A stretch of 64,000 nt of DNA from Akkermansiaceae bacterium UBA5020. GTDB lineage: Bacteria; Verrucomicrobiota; Verrucomicrobiia; Verrucomicrobiales; DEV007. The position numbers were made by a program, and so were the translations under genes. The notes beneath the pieces were generated by a model that worked only from the letters and a program-made list of their open reading frames with translations, was not told the DNA's origin and searched no databases. The stretch covers positions 62,234-126,233 of the forward strand of contig DGXY01000119.1 in assembly GCA_002396885.1 (NCBI GenBank), given 5' to 3'. This document shows positions 25,798 to 34,216 of this stretch, piece after piece. Each line of letters opens with the position of its first letter. Position 1 is the first letter of the stretch.

Positions 25798-26724
25798 TCA
25801 ACGGGCCGGGCTCCCTTCCTCGAGACGGAGAGCCTCGGCGTAACGCTTCCCGATCTCGAGAGTCCCGGCGGCGGTGAAATGGGTGTGGCTCGGCGGCAGG
25901 GTCTCGGCTCCCGAAGTATCAACGTAGGCGCAATCCGGCAAGGCCTCGGCGACCGCCTTCTGGGCGGCGATGACGGCTGGCATGTGAGGATTTTTCCCAT
26001 TGCCGAAGCGGGTGTTCACTCCTAACAAAAGCACCAAATCCGGAGCCTCGAGATCGCGGCGCAGACGCTCGAGCATGGCTCGGAGATTGTCCTCGTAGCG
26101 CGGGGCGTGCTCCGCGGTGGCGTCGCTCTCGCCCTGCACCCAGACAAGGGCGCGGGGCCGCAGGGTGATGCCCTCGGACTTCGCCGCAGCGATGGCTTTG
26201 CGGTATTCATCGACGAGGGCGCGGTAGCAGGCCCCGTCGGGATCCTGCAAGGTCGGGCCCCAATCCCTGGCGACCGAGGTGCCGCTGAAGGCGACCTTCA
26301 ATACCGCGAGGGGAAGGGGGGCCGCGGCCGCGAGGGAGCGCGCGAAGGTGATCTCGGGACCGAAGCCGCCCCCGGCCTTGGCGAAGTTGCCGTATTGACG
26401 CTTCGCATCCGGATGCGGAGGTTTGGCCGCTGCCGCGGATTCCCGGGTGAGCGGTTGACCGAGCGGTTGGGGACACAGGTTGGTCCAGCCACCTCCGCCC
26501 AGGGAATCATGCTGGTCCGGGGGCGGATCGCCGCAGCGCCACCAGAAAAGGATCGTCTCATCGGAGGGATCGGCGGGCAACTCCGCGGCCGGCGCGTCAA
26601 AACCCACGGCATTTGACTGTCCCGCGACCAAAAGGAGATCACGGGTTTCATCGGACCGCAGCGGGGAAAGGGCGACAAAGGTCGCGATCACAAGAAGGGA
26701 TGGAAAGCGGATTGAACAATTCAT
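25798..26724 (-). CDS. Sialate O-acetylesterase-like secreted esterase
   Basis: A 308-residue exported hydrolase of the SGNH-like sialate O-acetylesterase group (DUF303-related). The signal peptide is MNCSIRFPSLLVIATFVALSP. The catalytic block is LLVAGQSNAVGF, with the nucleophile Ser near residue 39. The later WVQGESDA and the terminal THFTAAGTLEIG carry the expected Asp and His. The enzyme probably deacetylates a carbohydrate or polysaccharide. It starts at 26724; more upstream in-frame codons overlap the zeta-like fragment on the other strand and are not plausible. Confidence 0.88.
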   Translation of the reverse strand: MNCSIRFPSLLVIATFVALSPLRSDETRDLLLVAGQSNAVGFDAPAAELPADPSDETILFWWRCGDPPPDQHDSLGGGGWTNLCPQPLGQPLTRESAAAAKPPHPDAKRQYGNFAKAGGGFGPEITFARSLAAAAPLPLAVLKVAFSGTSVARDWGPTLQDPDGACYRALVDEYRKAIAAAKSEGITLRPRALVWVQGESDATAEHAPRYEDNLRAMLERLRRDLEAPDLVLLLGVNTRFGNGKNPHMPAVIAAQKAVAEALPDCAYVDTSGAETLPPSHTHFTAAGTLEIGKRYAEALRLEEGSPAR

Positions 26725-26760
26725 CGGAACACAATCGTATGAAATACGAGAAGAAGCCTC

Positions 26761-26975
26761 ATGACTCCGACCCTCCCCATCATCGGCGGTGGCAACGGCG
26801 CGGGCAAGACCACATTGGCGCGGGAGCTCTTTCCCCGGCGCGGGCTGAGGCGACTTCTCAATGCCGACAAAATCGCTCGCGGTGGCGACGATGCGCGAGG
26901 CGAGAGAACAGTGATTTCGAGTCTTGCTAGGATAGGTCTCGATCGGGTCCGCTCCGGCCTCGAAGCCGGACGCGT
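26761..26975 (+). pseudogene. Zeta-toxin/COG4185-like ATPase, N-terminal remnant
   Basis: The first 70 codons resemble the N-terminus of zeta-toxin-like P-loop proteins: PIIGGGNGAGKTTLAREL is a Walker A motif, and LLNADKIARGG is the following typical segment. After about 26975 the frame stays open to 27243 but loses similarity, runs into the start of rarD and becomes compositionally unlike coding DNA. A complete zeta-like protein has about 190-200 residues, so the C-terminus has been lost. The upstream sequence ends in a short frame (to 26764) that could be a remnant of an antitoxin. Not functional in its present form. Confidence 0.6.
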
Positions 26976-27098
26976 CAGTCAGATGCCGCGCTTGGCCTGC
27001 TGCGGCAGCGGAGGCGCGGTTGGAGAAACGAATCCCCCTGACGTGACCGGGGAAGTTCTCGCCGAATCCGCGATTCACGTTACCTTCGAGGCTCCCCC

Positions 27099-27986
27099 AT
27101 GTCCCCCCGTCCCCCCAAGTCCGCCGTCCTCGGGGCGATTATCGCCTTCGGATTCTGGGGGACGCTGCCGGTCTTTTGGAAACAGCTCAGCCATCTCGGC
27201 GCCGACCTCACCCTTTCCCACCGCGTCGCCTGGACGATGCTGACGGTCTTGCCTCTGCTCGCGTGGCGGGGTGAACTGAGCACCTGGTTCGAGGCCCTGA
27301 CAAAACGCTCGAATCTCCTCGCCCACGCCTTCTCGGGACTCCTCCTCACCATCAACTGGGGCACCTTCATCTGGGCGGCGAACCACGACCGCATCGTCGA
27401 TTGCAGCCTCGGGTATTTCATCAATCCGCTCCTCAACGTCTTCATCGGCAGTCTCCTTCTCGGTGAAACCCTCAATCTGCTGCAGAAGGTGAGCATCGCC
27501 TGCGCCGCCCTTGGGGTGGTCATGCAGATTGTCGCCCTCGGTAGCTTTCCCTGGATCGGGGTGATCCTCGCCCTGAGCATGGCCTTCTACGGACTCGCCC
27601 GCCGTCGCAGTGCCCTCGGATCATTGAGCGGTCTCGCCACGGAGACGCTCGTCTTTCTGCCCGTCGCTGCGGGTTATCTGATCTGGTCGGGTGCGGAAGG
27701 GCGCGAATTGTGGGGTCGTCAGGATTTCCACGACCTTGCCTGCATCGGAGCCCTCGGCATCGTCACTGCGATTCCTTTGCTCGGCTTCGCCCACGCCGCG
27801 AGAAAGCTGCCCTTTTCCCTGCTCGGCGTGCTGCAGTTTCTCGCGCCGACGGGACAGTTCCTCACCGGTGTCTTCATCTACCACGAGCCCTTCTCGATGC
27901 GCAGCCTCGCCTCCTTCGTTTGCATCTGGGTGGGTGTCGTGTTGTTTTGTGTGGATCTGTGGAGGCGGGAACGCGCGAGCCGTTGA
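27099..27986 (+). CDS. rarD: RarD-like EamA family transporter
   Basis: A 295-residue inner-membrane protein with about ten hydrophobic helices. GAIIAFGFWGTLPVFWKQL (residues 11-29) and HRVAWTMLTVLPLLAW fit RarD, named for chloramphenicol sensitivity, and LLTINWGTFIWAANHDRIVDCSLGYFINPLLNV is the diagnostic repeat of that branch. Its physiological substrate is not established; relatives export metabolites. The gene starts shortly after the zeta-like remnant and is not obviously in an operon. The N-terminus is short, so the start at 27099 appears right. Confidence 0.93.
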   Translation: MSPRPPKSAVLGAIIAFGFWGTLPVFWKQLSHLGADLTLSHRVAWTMLTVLPLLAWRGELSTWFEALTKRSNLLAHAFSGLLLTINWGTFIWAANHDRIVDCSLGYFINPLLNVFIGSLLLGETLNLLQKVSIACAALGVVMQIVALGSFPWIGVILALSMAFYGLARRRSALGSLSGLATETLVFLPVAAGYLIWSGAEGRELWGRQDFHDLACIGALGIVTAIPLLGFAHAARKLPFSLLGVLQFLAPTGQFLTGVFIYHEPFSMRSLASFVCIWVGVVLFCVDLWRRERASR

Positions 27987-28035
27987 AAGGACCGACCTTC
28001 CTCACGAGCGCAGCGGAGGCAGCTTCATCGACCCC

Positions 28036-30522
28036 TCACTTCCGGTCCCGCAACAGATAGGTCATTAGATCGCGCAGCTCCTCCTTCGTCAGGGCCTGAT
28101 CCAGACCTGCGGGCATGAGGGAGACGGGCAGGGCTTCGGTCTTCGCGATGGCACTTTTGGCGATCTTCGCGACGAGACCGCCCGGCTGGGCGAGGTGGAG
28201 TTCGCTTTTGGTCTCCCCGACGCGGGTGCCGATCGTGACTTGTCCATTTGTCTGCGTCACAGTGTAGCCGATCGCGTCGGGATGGATGACCGCCCCTGGA
28301 TCGACGATGTCGCGCAGGACACCCGCATAATCGCGATGAATGAGGTTGTTCAGATCGGGACCGACCTCGACTCCTTCGCCGCGCAGGTTGTGACAGGTGG
28401 AGCAGACGGCTTTGCCATTGAAGAGCGCGCGTCCCTTTTCCCAATCGCCGCCCGAGAGTTCGGGGATCTCTTCTTCGGGCAGATCGGCCGGGGCCGGCTC
28501 CGCGAAAGGGAGGAGGAAACGCCGCACGCCGGGAGCGCGCTCGTGTTTGTCCCGCAAGGTCGTGTAGGAGACATCGAGCCGCTTCGCGGGGGTCTCGAGG
28601 GTCAACGCGAGCGCGAGCCATTGATCGGCCTTCGGTCCCGCGAGGGTGAGGCGGCTCTCGCGTTCGTTGACGCGATCCACCGTCGCGTTCGCCGCCTCGA
28701 TCTGGAAAGGCGCGTCGGAACGGAAGATCATCGTCACGGTCTCGGGCGAGGGGGTGTAGTCGAGGACCGAACCCGGTTGGGTCGCCGGTTGCATCAGATT
28801 CCAGAGATCGAGCCGGGTGTGCAGGGTGAGGCGGCCGGGTGATGCGAGCCGCGCCCAGAGCGCCTCGTGCGGCGCACTCCCCTTGGTGAAGGCGCGGGCG
28901 ACGCCGAGGTCGGGATGCGGGAGCCAGCCCGTCCAGGTTCCGTCAGTCCCCTCGCCGCTCCACTCCGCCTGCACGCCGGTGAGATCGTAGGCGAGAGCCG
29001 TATCGCCGAATTTGAGATCGTGACGGAGGGCGAGCCGACGCGGCACCGTCGTGATGACGAGACTGCGTCCATCGTCCCCGCTCCGCACCGCCTTCACCGG
29101 CAGGGTGCTCACGGGTTGTCGCTGCTGCATCGCGACGACGGCGTAAGGAGGTCGCATCTTCTCGAGATGGTCGCCGGCCGAAAGATAACGACCCGCACGC
29201 AGGGTCACGTCGACCGCCTCGACCACCTTCACCGGACGATCATAGGTCACGACCGTCTCCGTTTCGCTCGCGGCCCAGGCGAGGACGGGCTGGGGTGCCT
29301 CCGCATCCTCATACGAGATTTTGAAAAGGCGCCCTTCCCCCTGCGGTCCGTTGCCCCAGTCTGGTTTGCCGGTGTGGCAGGCGACGAGCAGGTCCCCTTG
29401 CGGCGAGATGGCGCAATCGACGGTGATGAGATTGAGGCGGGCGATGCCCTCGGTGCGGGCGACGTAGCCGGAGGCCGTTTTTTCCAGCACCGTCCGCCAG
29501 AGGATCCCACGCGATTCGCCGGTGACGATGGCGTTGTCTTCCCAGAACGATGGTCCGAAGCGGCCCCGACCCGGAGTCGGGGTGTTGAAGCGAAACCCGC
29601 AGGTGCTCTGGTGTTGCGGCGCATAATCCCAGACGCTCGGCTCATCAGCGACATCGGGCAGGTAGACGGGATGACGCGGAGGAAATCCGTAGTGCCGACC
29701 CGTCTGCAGATGAAGGAGCTCGTCGAAGGGATTTCCGTTCGGACACCAGGTCGCGCCCTCCTGATCGGTGCCGAAGAGATCGCCGTGGCGATTGAACTGC
29801 AGCGACATGATGTAGCGCAGTCCTGAATTCAATCGCTCCACCTTCCCGTCGTCGGTGATCCGCAGGAGACAGCCACGCCGCGCTCCGGTGTGGTAATGGG
29901 CCCGGCCCGAGGGCTTTTGGCCCTTCGGGAAATCGTCCTGCCAATAGGGATTGTTGTAGCCGGCGTTGCCCATCGTCACATACCAGGCGTCGTCGGGACC
30001 GCGCGCGAGGGCCATGCTGCTGTCGACGCGGCGATGGCTCAGATACTTCGCCTTCACCAGTTCGGGATCGTCGAAGCCTTTGGCGATCGTCTCGCGTTGA
30101 TCGGGCACGCCGTCGCCATCGGTGTCGCGCCAGCGCACGATCTCGTCGGTGAGGGCGAAACAGGGATCGCCTTCGTGCACGACGATGCCGAGCGGGTAAT
30201 TCGGAGTGCTCTCCGGCTGGAAGGTCGTCACCTCTTCCTCGAGTCCGTCACCATCGCGGTCGCGGAGGAGGTGAAAGCGCCCGTCGTATCCACCTGCAAA
30301 AAGCCGGCCGTCAGGCGCATATTCGAGGTTGTTGAGGGAAGTGAGTTTCACCGGTAGCTCCCGGATCACAAAACCCGGCAACAAGATCCGCGGAGTGGCC
30401 TCGGGCGACGGCTCGAAGGGCGGCTTTTGCGGATCGTCCGGGACGGGCGGGAGCGGTTTTTCCGCGGCGACCAGCGGGAGAGCTGCACACAAAATCAGGA
30501 GGATGAGAGGCTTTGGCAACAT
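28036..30522 (-). CDS. PVC-type beta-propeller dehydrogenase with C-terminal heme c
   Basis: An 828-residue exported protein. A signal peptide (residues 1-20, ending in VAAEKP) is followed by a sugar dehydrogenase-like propeller (LTSLNNLEYAPDGRLFAGGYDG, LNSGLRYIMSLQFNRHGDLFGTDQEGATWCPN) and a middle region of mixed beta-strand. The C-terminal cytochrome c domain carries CSTCHNLRGEGVEVGPDLN, followed by MPAGLDQALTKEELRDLMTYL, where the Met is a possible axial ligand. This domain order is typical of the large PVC membrane-bound dehydrogenase family, whose substrates are mostly unknown. The start ATG directly precedes the signal peptide. Confidence 0.92.
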   Translation of the reverse strand: MLPKPLILLILCAALPLVAAEKPLPPVPDDPQKPPFEPSPEATPRILLPGFVIRELPVKLTSLNNLEYAPDGRLFAGGYDGRFHLLRDRDGDGLEEEVTTFQPESTPNYPLGIVVHEGDPCFALTDEIVRWRDTDGDGVPDQRETIAKGFDDPELVKAKYLSHRRVDSSMALARGPDDAWYVTMGNAGYNNPYWQDDFPKGQKPSGRAHYHTGARRGCLLRITDDGKVERLNSGLRYIMSLQFNRHGDLFGTDQEGATWCPNGNPFDELLHLQTGRHYGFPPRHPVYLPDVADEPSVWDYAPQHQSTCGFRFNTPTPGRGRFGPSFWEDNAIVTGESRGILWRTVLEKTASGYVARTEGIARLNLITVDCAISPQGDLLVACHTGKPDWGNGPQGEGRLFKISYEDAEAPQPVLAWAASETETVVTYDRPVKVVEAVDVTLRAGRYLSAGDHLEKMRPPYAVVAMQQRQPVSTLPVKAVRSGDDGRSLVITTVPRRLALRHDLKFGDTALAYDLTGVQAEWSGEGTDGTWTGWLPHPDLGVARAFTKGSAPHEALWARLASPGRLTLHTRLDLWNLMQPATQPGSVLDYTPSPETVTMIFRSDAPFQIEAANATVDRVNERESRLTLAGPKADQWLALALTLETPAKRLDVSYTTLRDKHERAPGVRRFLLPFAEPAPADLPEEEIPELSGGDWEKGRALFNGKAVCSTCHNLRGEGVEVGPDLNNLIHRDYAGVLRDIVDPGAVIHPDAIGYTVTQTNGQVTIGTRVGETKSELHLAQPGGLVAKIAKSAIAKTEALPVSLMPAGLDQALTKEELRDLMTYLLRDRK

Positions 30523-30591
30523 GAAGGGAGCGCTGGTTTTAGCATGACGCGCCCGCGAAGGGCAAACACGGTGTCGCGCGTTCCACGATCA

Positions 30592-32376
30592 TCATCGCCC
30601 CGGGGCGTCGAACTTCCACTGGGCGGTTTGGCCGGGCTCCAGCTCCGAGCCGGCGAGGGAGGCGCGGACCAGTTCCACCGGAATCGGCCCGAGGGTCAGG
30701 ACGGTGTCGTGGAATTGCTTCTCCGACATCTTGCCCTCGCCGACCCTTTCCCCGTGCAATGCCCGCAATTGCAGGCCGCCGAGCATGTAGCCTGCCTGAT
30801 AGAGCGGGGAATAGTCTCCCTTGATGTAGCGCCGGACCTCGCTCTTCGCGCCGAAGGATTCATGGCCGACTCGGTCGGTGAGGAATTTCACCATTCCATC
30901 CGGCTCCATCTCGCCGAGGTGGAACTTCAGCGTGATGATGATGCGCGCGCAGCGGTGCATGCGCCAGAAGAGCGCGCCGATCTTTTCCTCTGGCGTGTCA
31001 TGGTAACCGAGGTCCCACAGGCGCATCTCCCAATAGAGCGCCCAACCCTCGACAAAAAAGGGCGTGCTGAACATCCGCCGGTAGGGCCGGTTGCGCGCCG
31101 CCATGAAATTCTGCAAATGGTGCCCGGGAATGAGCTCGTGCGGCACCACGTTGTGCATGAAAGGACGGCTGTTGCCGCGCATCGTCATGAGTTTGTCCGC
31201 GTGTTTCATGCCGTCGCTGGCGTAGGCGATGAGCATGTCGTGCCCCGCATAGGCCGCATAGGGCGTGTGCTTTTGTTCGCCGGAAGAAAGCATCCGTGTG
31301 CCCCACCATTCCTCGCAATCCGGCGGCACGGTGACGAGTTGACGCGACTTCACGAAGTCGATCGCCTCGCGCCCTTCCTCTCGCGCCACTTTTTCCTGCT
31401 CGCCGGGTTTCACGTAGTGCAGTTTGGTGCGCGCGAGCGCCTTCTTCCAATCATCACCCACGCCCATTTCGCGGGCGGCCGCCTTCATCTCTTCCTCGCA
31501 CCACGAAAATTCGCGCTCCGCCACGGCGATCAATTCCGCGGGCGTGTAGGGAATGAATTCAAACCGGAGCTGTCTCTGCAATTCCTCCGCACCGATCACC
31601 TTGCCGAGGAGCGGATCCTCCTCCTTGCCTTTGACGCCGGCGATTTCCTCCCGGAGAAACTTCGCGTAGTCCGCCAGGGCCTTGGCTGTCTCCTCATAGG
31701 GCTGCTTCACCCACCACCCGAACTCCGGGGTGAATCCATCGTAGTTCTCGAACCATCGCTTCAACGAACCCGCCAATTCTTCCGTCGCTCCAGCGCTGCG
31801 CAGGGCATCGTAGGGGGAAGGCATCGGCACCGGGGTGGTGTCAGGTTTTTCCACCGGCGGCTCCTTTTTCTCAGGTGCCTTTTGCGGCTGCTTCTCAGCT
31901 TCCTTCGTCGCCTTCAATTGCTCCTGCAGCTTGGTGATCTGTTCCGCGAGCGGGGCGAGGGATCCGGCCGCCTTCTCCGGCACGAGCGGCTCCCCGCGCA
32001 CGCGGGCGTCCGCCAAGGCATCGATCGCGCTGCGGGCGGGCAGCCAGGCGGACAGTTCGCGGCGGGCTTCCTCCCGTTTCCCGAGACCGGCCAGCGAGGA
32101 CTCGAGTTCGTTGCGGAAAAGCACGTAGTCGATCCGCTGATCGGCGGAAAGAGCCGCGAAGTCCACCTCCTTGAGACGGGCCTGCCAATCCTCGAACAGC
32201 TTCCGCTCCCGGGCCAGCTCGGCCTCCGAGTCTCCGGAGATGGCCCAATGGCGCCCCAGCAGATCCGCGTCCGCCTGAAAATCCTCGATCCGGTCACGCA
32301 TCGGATCGGCCTGGGCAGGGTGCCACAGCGGAAACATCAGTGCCGTAGAAATGAGAAGAGCTTTCGGAGAAATCAT
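30592..32376 (-). CDS. Secreted DUF885 metallopeptidase-like protein
   Basis: A 594-residue exported protein. The signal peptide is at residues 1-23 (ending in PAQAD). The zinc site is HELIPGHHLQ, with an EGWALYWEM glutamate further on, as in DUF885 proteins, which are related to M2/M3 peptidases. Residues about 165-190 form a Lys/Glu/Pro-rich low-complexity insert between two domains. Peptidase or amidase activity is inferred from the fold; the substrate is unknown. It is transcribed in the same direction as the propeller gene, 69 bp upstream of it, and the two may form a unit. Confidence 0.88.
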   Translation of the reverse strand: MISPKALLISTALMFPLWHPAQADPMRDRIEDFQADADLLGRHWAISGDSEAELARERKLFEDWQARLKEVDFAALSADQRIDYVLFRNELESSLAGLGKREEARRELSAWLPARSAIDALADARVRGEPLVPEKAAGSLAPLAEQITKLQEQLKATKEAEKQPQKAPEKKEPPVEKPDTTPVPMPSPYDALRSAGATEELAGSLKRWFENYDGFTPEFGWWVKQPYEETAKALADYAKFLREEIAGVKGKEEDPLLGKVIGAEELQRQLRFEFIPYTPAELIAVAEREFSWCEEEMKAAAREMGVGDDWKKALARTKLHYVKPGEQEKVAREEGREAIDFVKSRQLVTVPPDCEEWWGTRMLSSGEQKHTPYAAYAGHDMLIAYASDGMKHADKLMTMRGNSRPFMHNVVPHELIPGHHLQNFMAARNRPYRRMFSTPFFVEGWALYWEMRLWDLGYHDTPEEKIGALFWRMHRCARIIITLKFHLGEMEPDGMVKFLTDRVGHESFGAKSEVRRYIKGDYSPLYQAGYMLGGLQLRALHGERVGEGKMSEKQFHDTVLTLGPIPVELVRASLAGSELEPGQTAQWKFDAPGR

Positions 32377-32683
32377 GGAATCGGGGGCAAGGACGGACCC
32401 GGCACTCTACCGGGGGAACGGGTATTCGCCAAGCGAGCGTTCTGATCTGGACGCACCCCCACTCCGCGCGGTCTGTAACAAAACGCTCGCGGTTTTCCCA
32501 ACCGCAGGGTTCGCCGCCCGCGCCATTCTCGGCGCCTAGGCGCCTTCTTCGACGGCGAGGTCTTCCCGGGTGCGGACCCTTCCTGGGAAACGGATCCTCC
32601 TTTTATCAGAATGTGAAGGCGGATCTTGAAATCCGTCCGAATCTGGGGTGATGATGTTCCTCTCCTAGGCCCGGATCCTTCCG
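32377..32683. other. Intergenic stretch
   Basis: About 300 bp between divergent genes. The DUF885 gene promoter is expected on one side. No RNA gene, repeat or further ORF with support was seen in it. Confidence 0.5.
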
Positions 32684-32806
32684 ATGCACCTGACGATCCT
32701 CTTTGGCGGGATGGTCGGGGCGGGTCTTGGATCCATGCTGCTTTTTTCAGGACTCAAGACTCTCGCCGACTACCTCAGTCAAATCGTCGAGCACCGTGTT
32801 CTGTAG
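32684..32806 (+). CDS. Putative single-span mini-membrane protein (40 residues)
   Basis: A short ORF that ends 8 bp before the next gene. It begins MHLTILFGGMVGAGLGSMLL, a probable transmembrane helix, followed by an amphipathic tail FSGLKTLADYLSQIVEHRVL. No family is recognised. The close spacing to the downstream gene could mean a small co-translated protein, but there is no comparative evidence and the upstream ribosome-binding site is weak. Treated as possible rather than established. Confidence 0.3.
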   Translation: MHLTILFGGMVGAGLGSMLLFSGLKTLADYLSQIVEHRVL

Positions 32807-32814
32807 AAGAAAAA

Positions 32815-34176
32815 ATGAAGATATATCCTGACAAAGCTACTCTTCTGGCGGTCTCCGTGCTCGTGCTCGGCGTGTCCTCGTGGCCGGAGGCTGCCGAACC
32901 CCGCATGAGTTGGCTCGAGAACGGCGAGATCAAGGTAGGGGTCGACCTCTCCCTCGGTGGGGCGATCACGTGGCTTTCGAGAGGGGGCGGCGAAAACCGG
33001 GTGAACAATTTCGACCACGGGCGGCAGATCCAGCTTTCCTATTTCTCAGGACCGGTCCCTTTCGGGACGGCGGAGCAGAAACCCTCGGAGCACTGGCGGC
33101 ATCTCGGGTGGAATCCGATCCAGGCGGGCGATGATTTCCGCAACGGCTCGGAGGTGGTCGAGCACCGCAACGACGACCGCGGGATTTATGTGAAATGCGT
33201 GCCGCTGCAATGGCCGCTGAATCGGGTGCCGAGCGAATGTTTCTTCGAATCGTGGCTCGAGCTCGACGGGAATGCCCTCAAGGCGCGGGCGAGGGTGACG
33301 ATGGCGCGGAGCGATAAGACGCAGTATCCGGCCCGCCTCCAGGAGCTACCGGCGCTTTACGCCAACGCGGCCTACCACCGGGTCGTGAGTTACACCGGGG
33401 CGCGTCCTCGCTCCGGCGAGGCGGCGGAGGTGATGCCGGCCTCCCTGACCAAACACCCATGGACCTTCTGGATAGGGACCGAGCAATGGTCGGCGCTGCT
33501 CGATGAGAAGGACGAGGGACTCGGTCTCATCACGCCGGGCCGCTACTGGTTCACGGGGGGATTCGCGGGTCGCCCCGGTGGCAACGATACGCATGCGACG
33601 GACACGGGATACCTCGCGGGTCAGGGGCTCGAGATTCTTGATCACGATGCGGGGCATGAGTTTCGCTATGAGGTGGTGGTGGGCTCCCTCGCGGAGATCC
33701 GCGCGAGGGCGGCGACGCACGCCGCGGAGGCTCCACCGACGTGGCGGTTTGAGAAGGATCGCCAGGGCTGGCATTACCGCGATGCAAGGGACACGGGCTG
33801 GCCGATCGAGGGAATGTTGGATGTCCTGCCGGAGGGTGCCGATCCGCAGCTCGTCAGTCCGATTGCTCTATGGGAGGCGGAGGAGGCTCCGTTCCTGGTG
33901 ATCGAGGCGGCCTTTGCCACGGGCGATCCGAAGGCGACCGTCTACTGGCGGCGGCTCGGGGAGGTGGGGCCTGGACCGGAGGATCATCTCGTCTTCCCGG
34001 TGCCGGAGGACGGCGAATTCCACGAGATCGTCGTGCCGCTCGGCGACTGCCCATCCTACCGGGGGCCGATCGTGCAATTGCGCCTCGATCCGGTGTCGAA
34101 AGGCGGGCCGGACGCGAAGGTGCGAATCCGCTCGATCGAGTTTCGGAAGGCGGTGTCGAAGCCCGATTTGCCTTGA
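32815..34176 (+). CDS. Secreted protein of unknown function (beta-rich, possibly carbohydrate-binding)
   Basis: A 453-residue exported protein. The signal peptide ends at about residue 26 (WPEAAEP). The N-terminal half begins RMSWLENGEIKVGVDLSLGGAITWL and has long beta-strands with NNFDHGRQIQLSYF, resembling galactose-mutarotase-like sandwiches, but no catalytic residues were confirmed. The C-terminal half may be a second beta domain. No signature motif was assigned with confidence. The start at 32815 was chosen because it begins the signal peptide; upstream in-frame codons contain no signal. Confidence 0.72.
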   Translation: MKIYPDKATLLAVSVLVLGVSSWPEAAEPRMSWLENGEIKVGVDLSLGGAITWLSRGGGENRVNNFDHGRQIQLSYFSGPVPFGTAEQKPSEHWRHLGWNPIQAGDDFRNGSEVVEHRNDDRGIYVKCVPLQWPLNRVPSECFFESWLELDGNALKARARVTMARSDKTQYPARLQELPALYANAAYHRVVSYTGARPRSGEAAEVMPASLTKHPWTFWIGTEQWSALLDEKDEGLGLITPGRYWFTGGFAGRPGGNDTHATDTGYLAGQGLEILDHDAGHEFRYEVVVGSLAEIRARAATHAAEAPPTWRFEKDRQGWHYRDARDTGWPIEGMLDVLPEGADPQLVSPIALWEAEEAPFLVIEAAFATGDPKATVYWRRLGEVGPGPEDHLVFPVPEDGEFHEIVVPLGDCPSYRGPIVQLRLDPVSKGGPDAKVRIRSIEFRKAVSKPDLP

Positions 34177-34216
34177 CCGGAGGCTTCATTTCCGGGGATG
34201 ATCGGTGCGTTCGGAT

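Noticed and set aside
26761..27243. An intact zeta-toxin gene ending at 27243.
   Set aside because: Only the first 70 codons match the family; the rest overlaps rarD and is unlike coding sequence.
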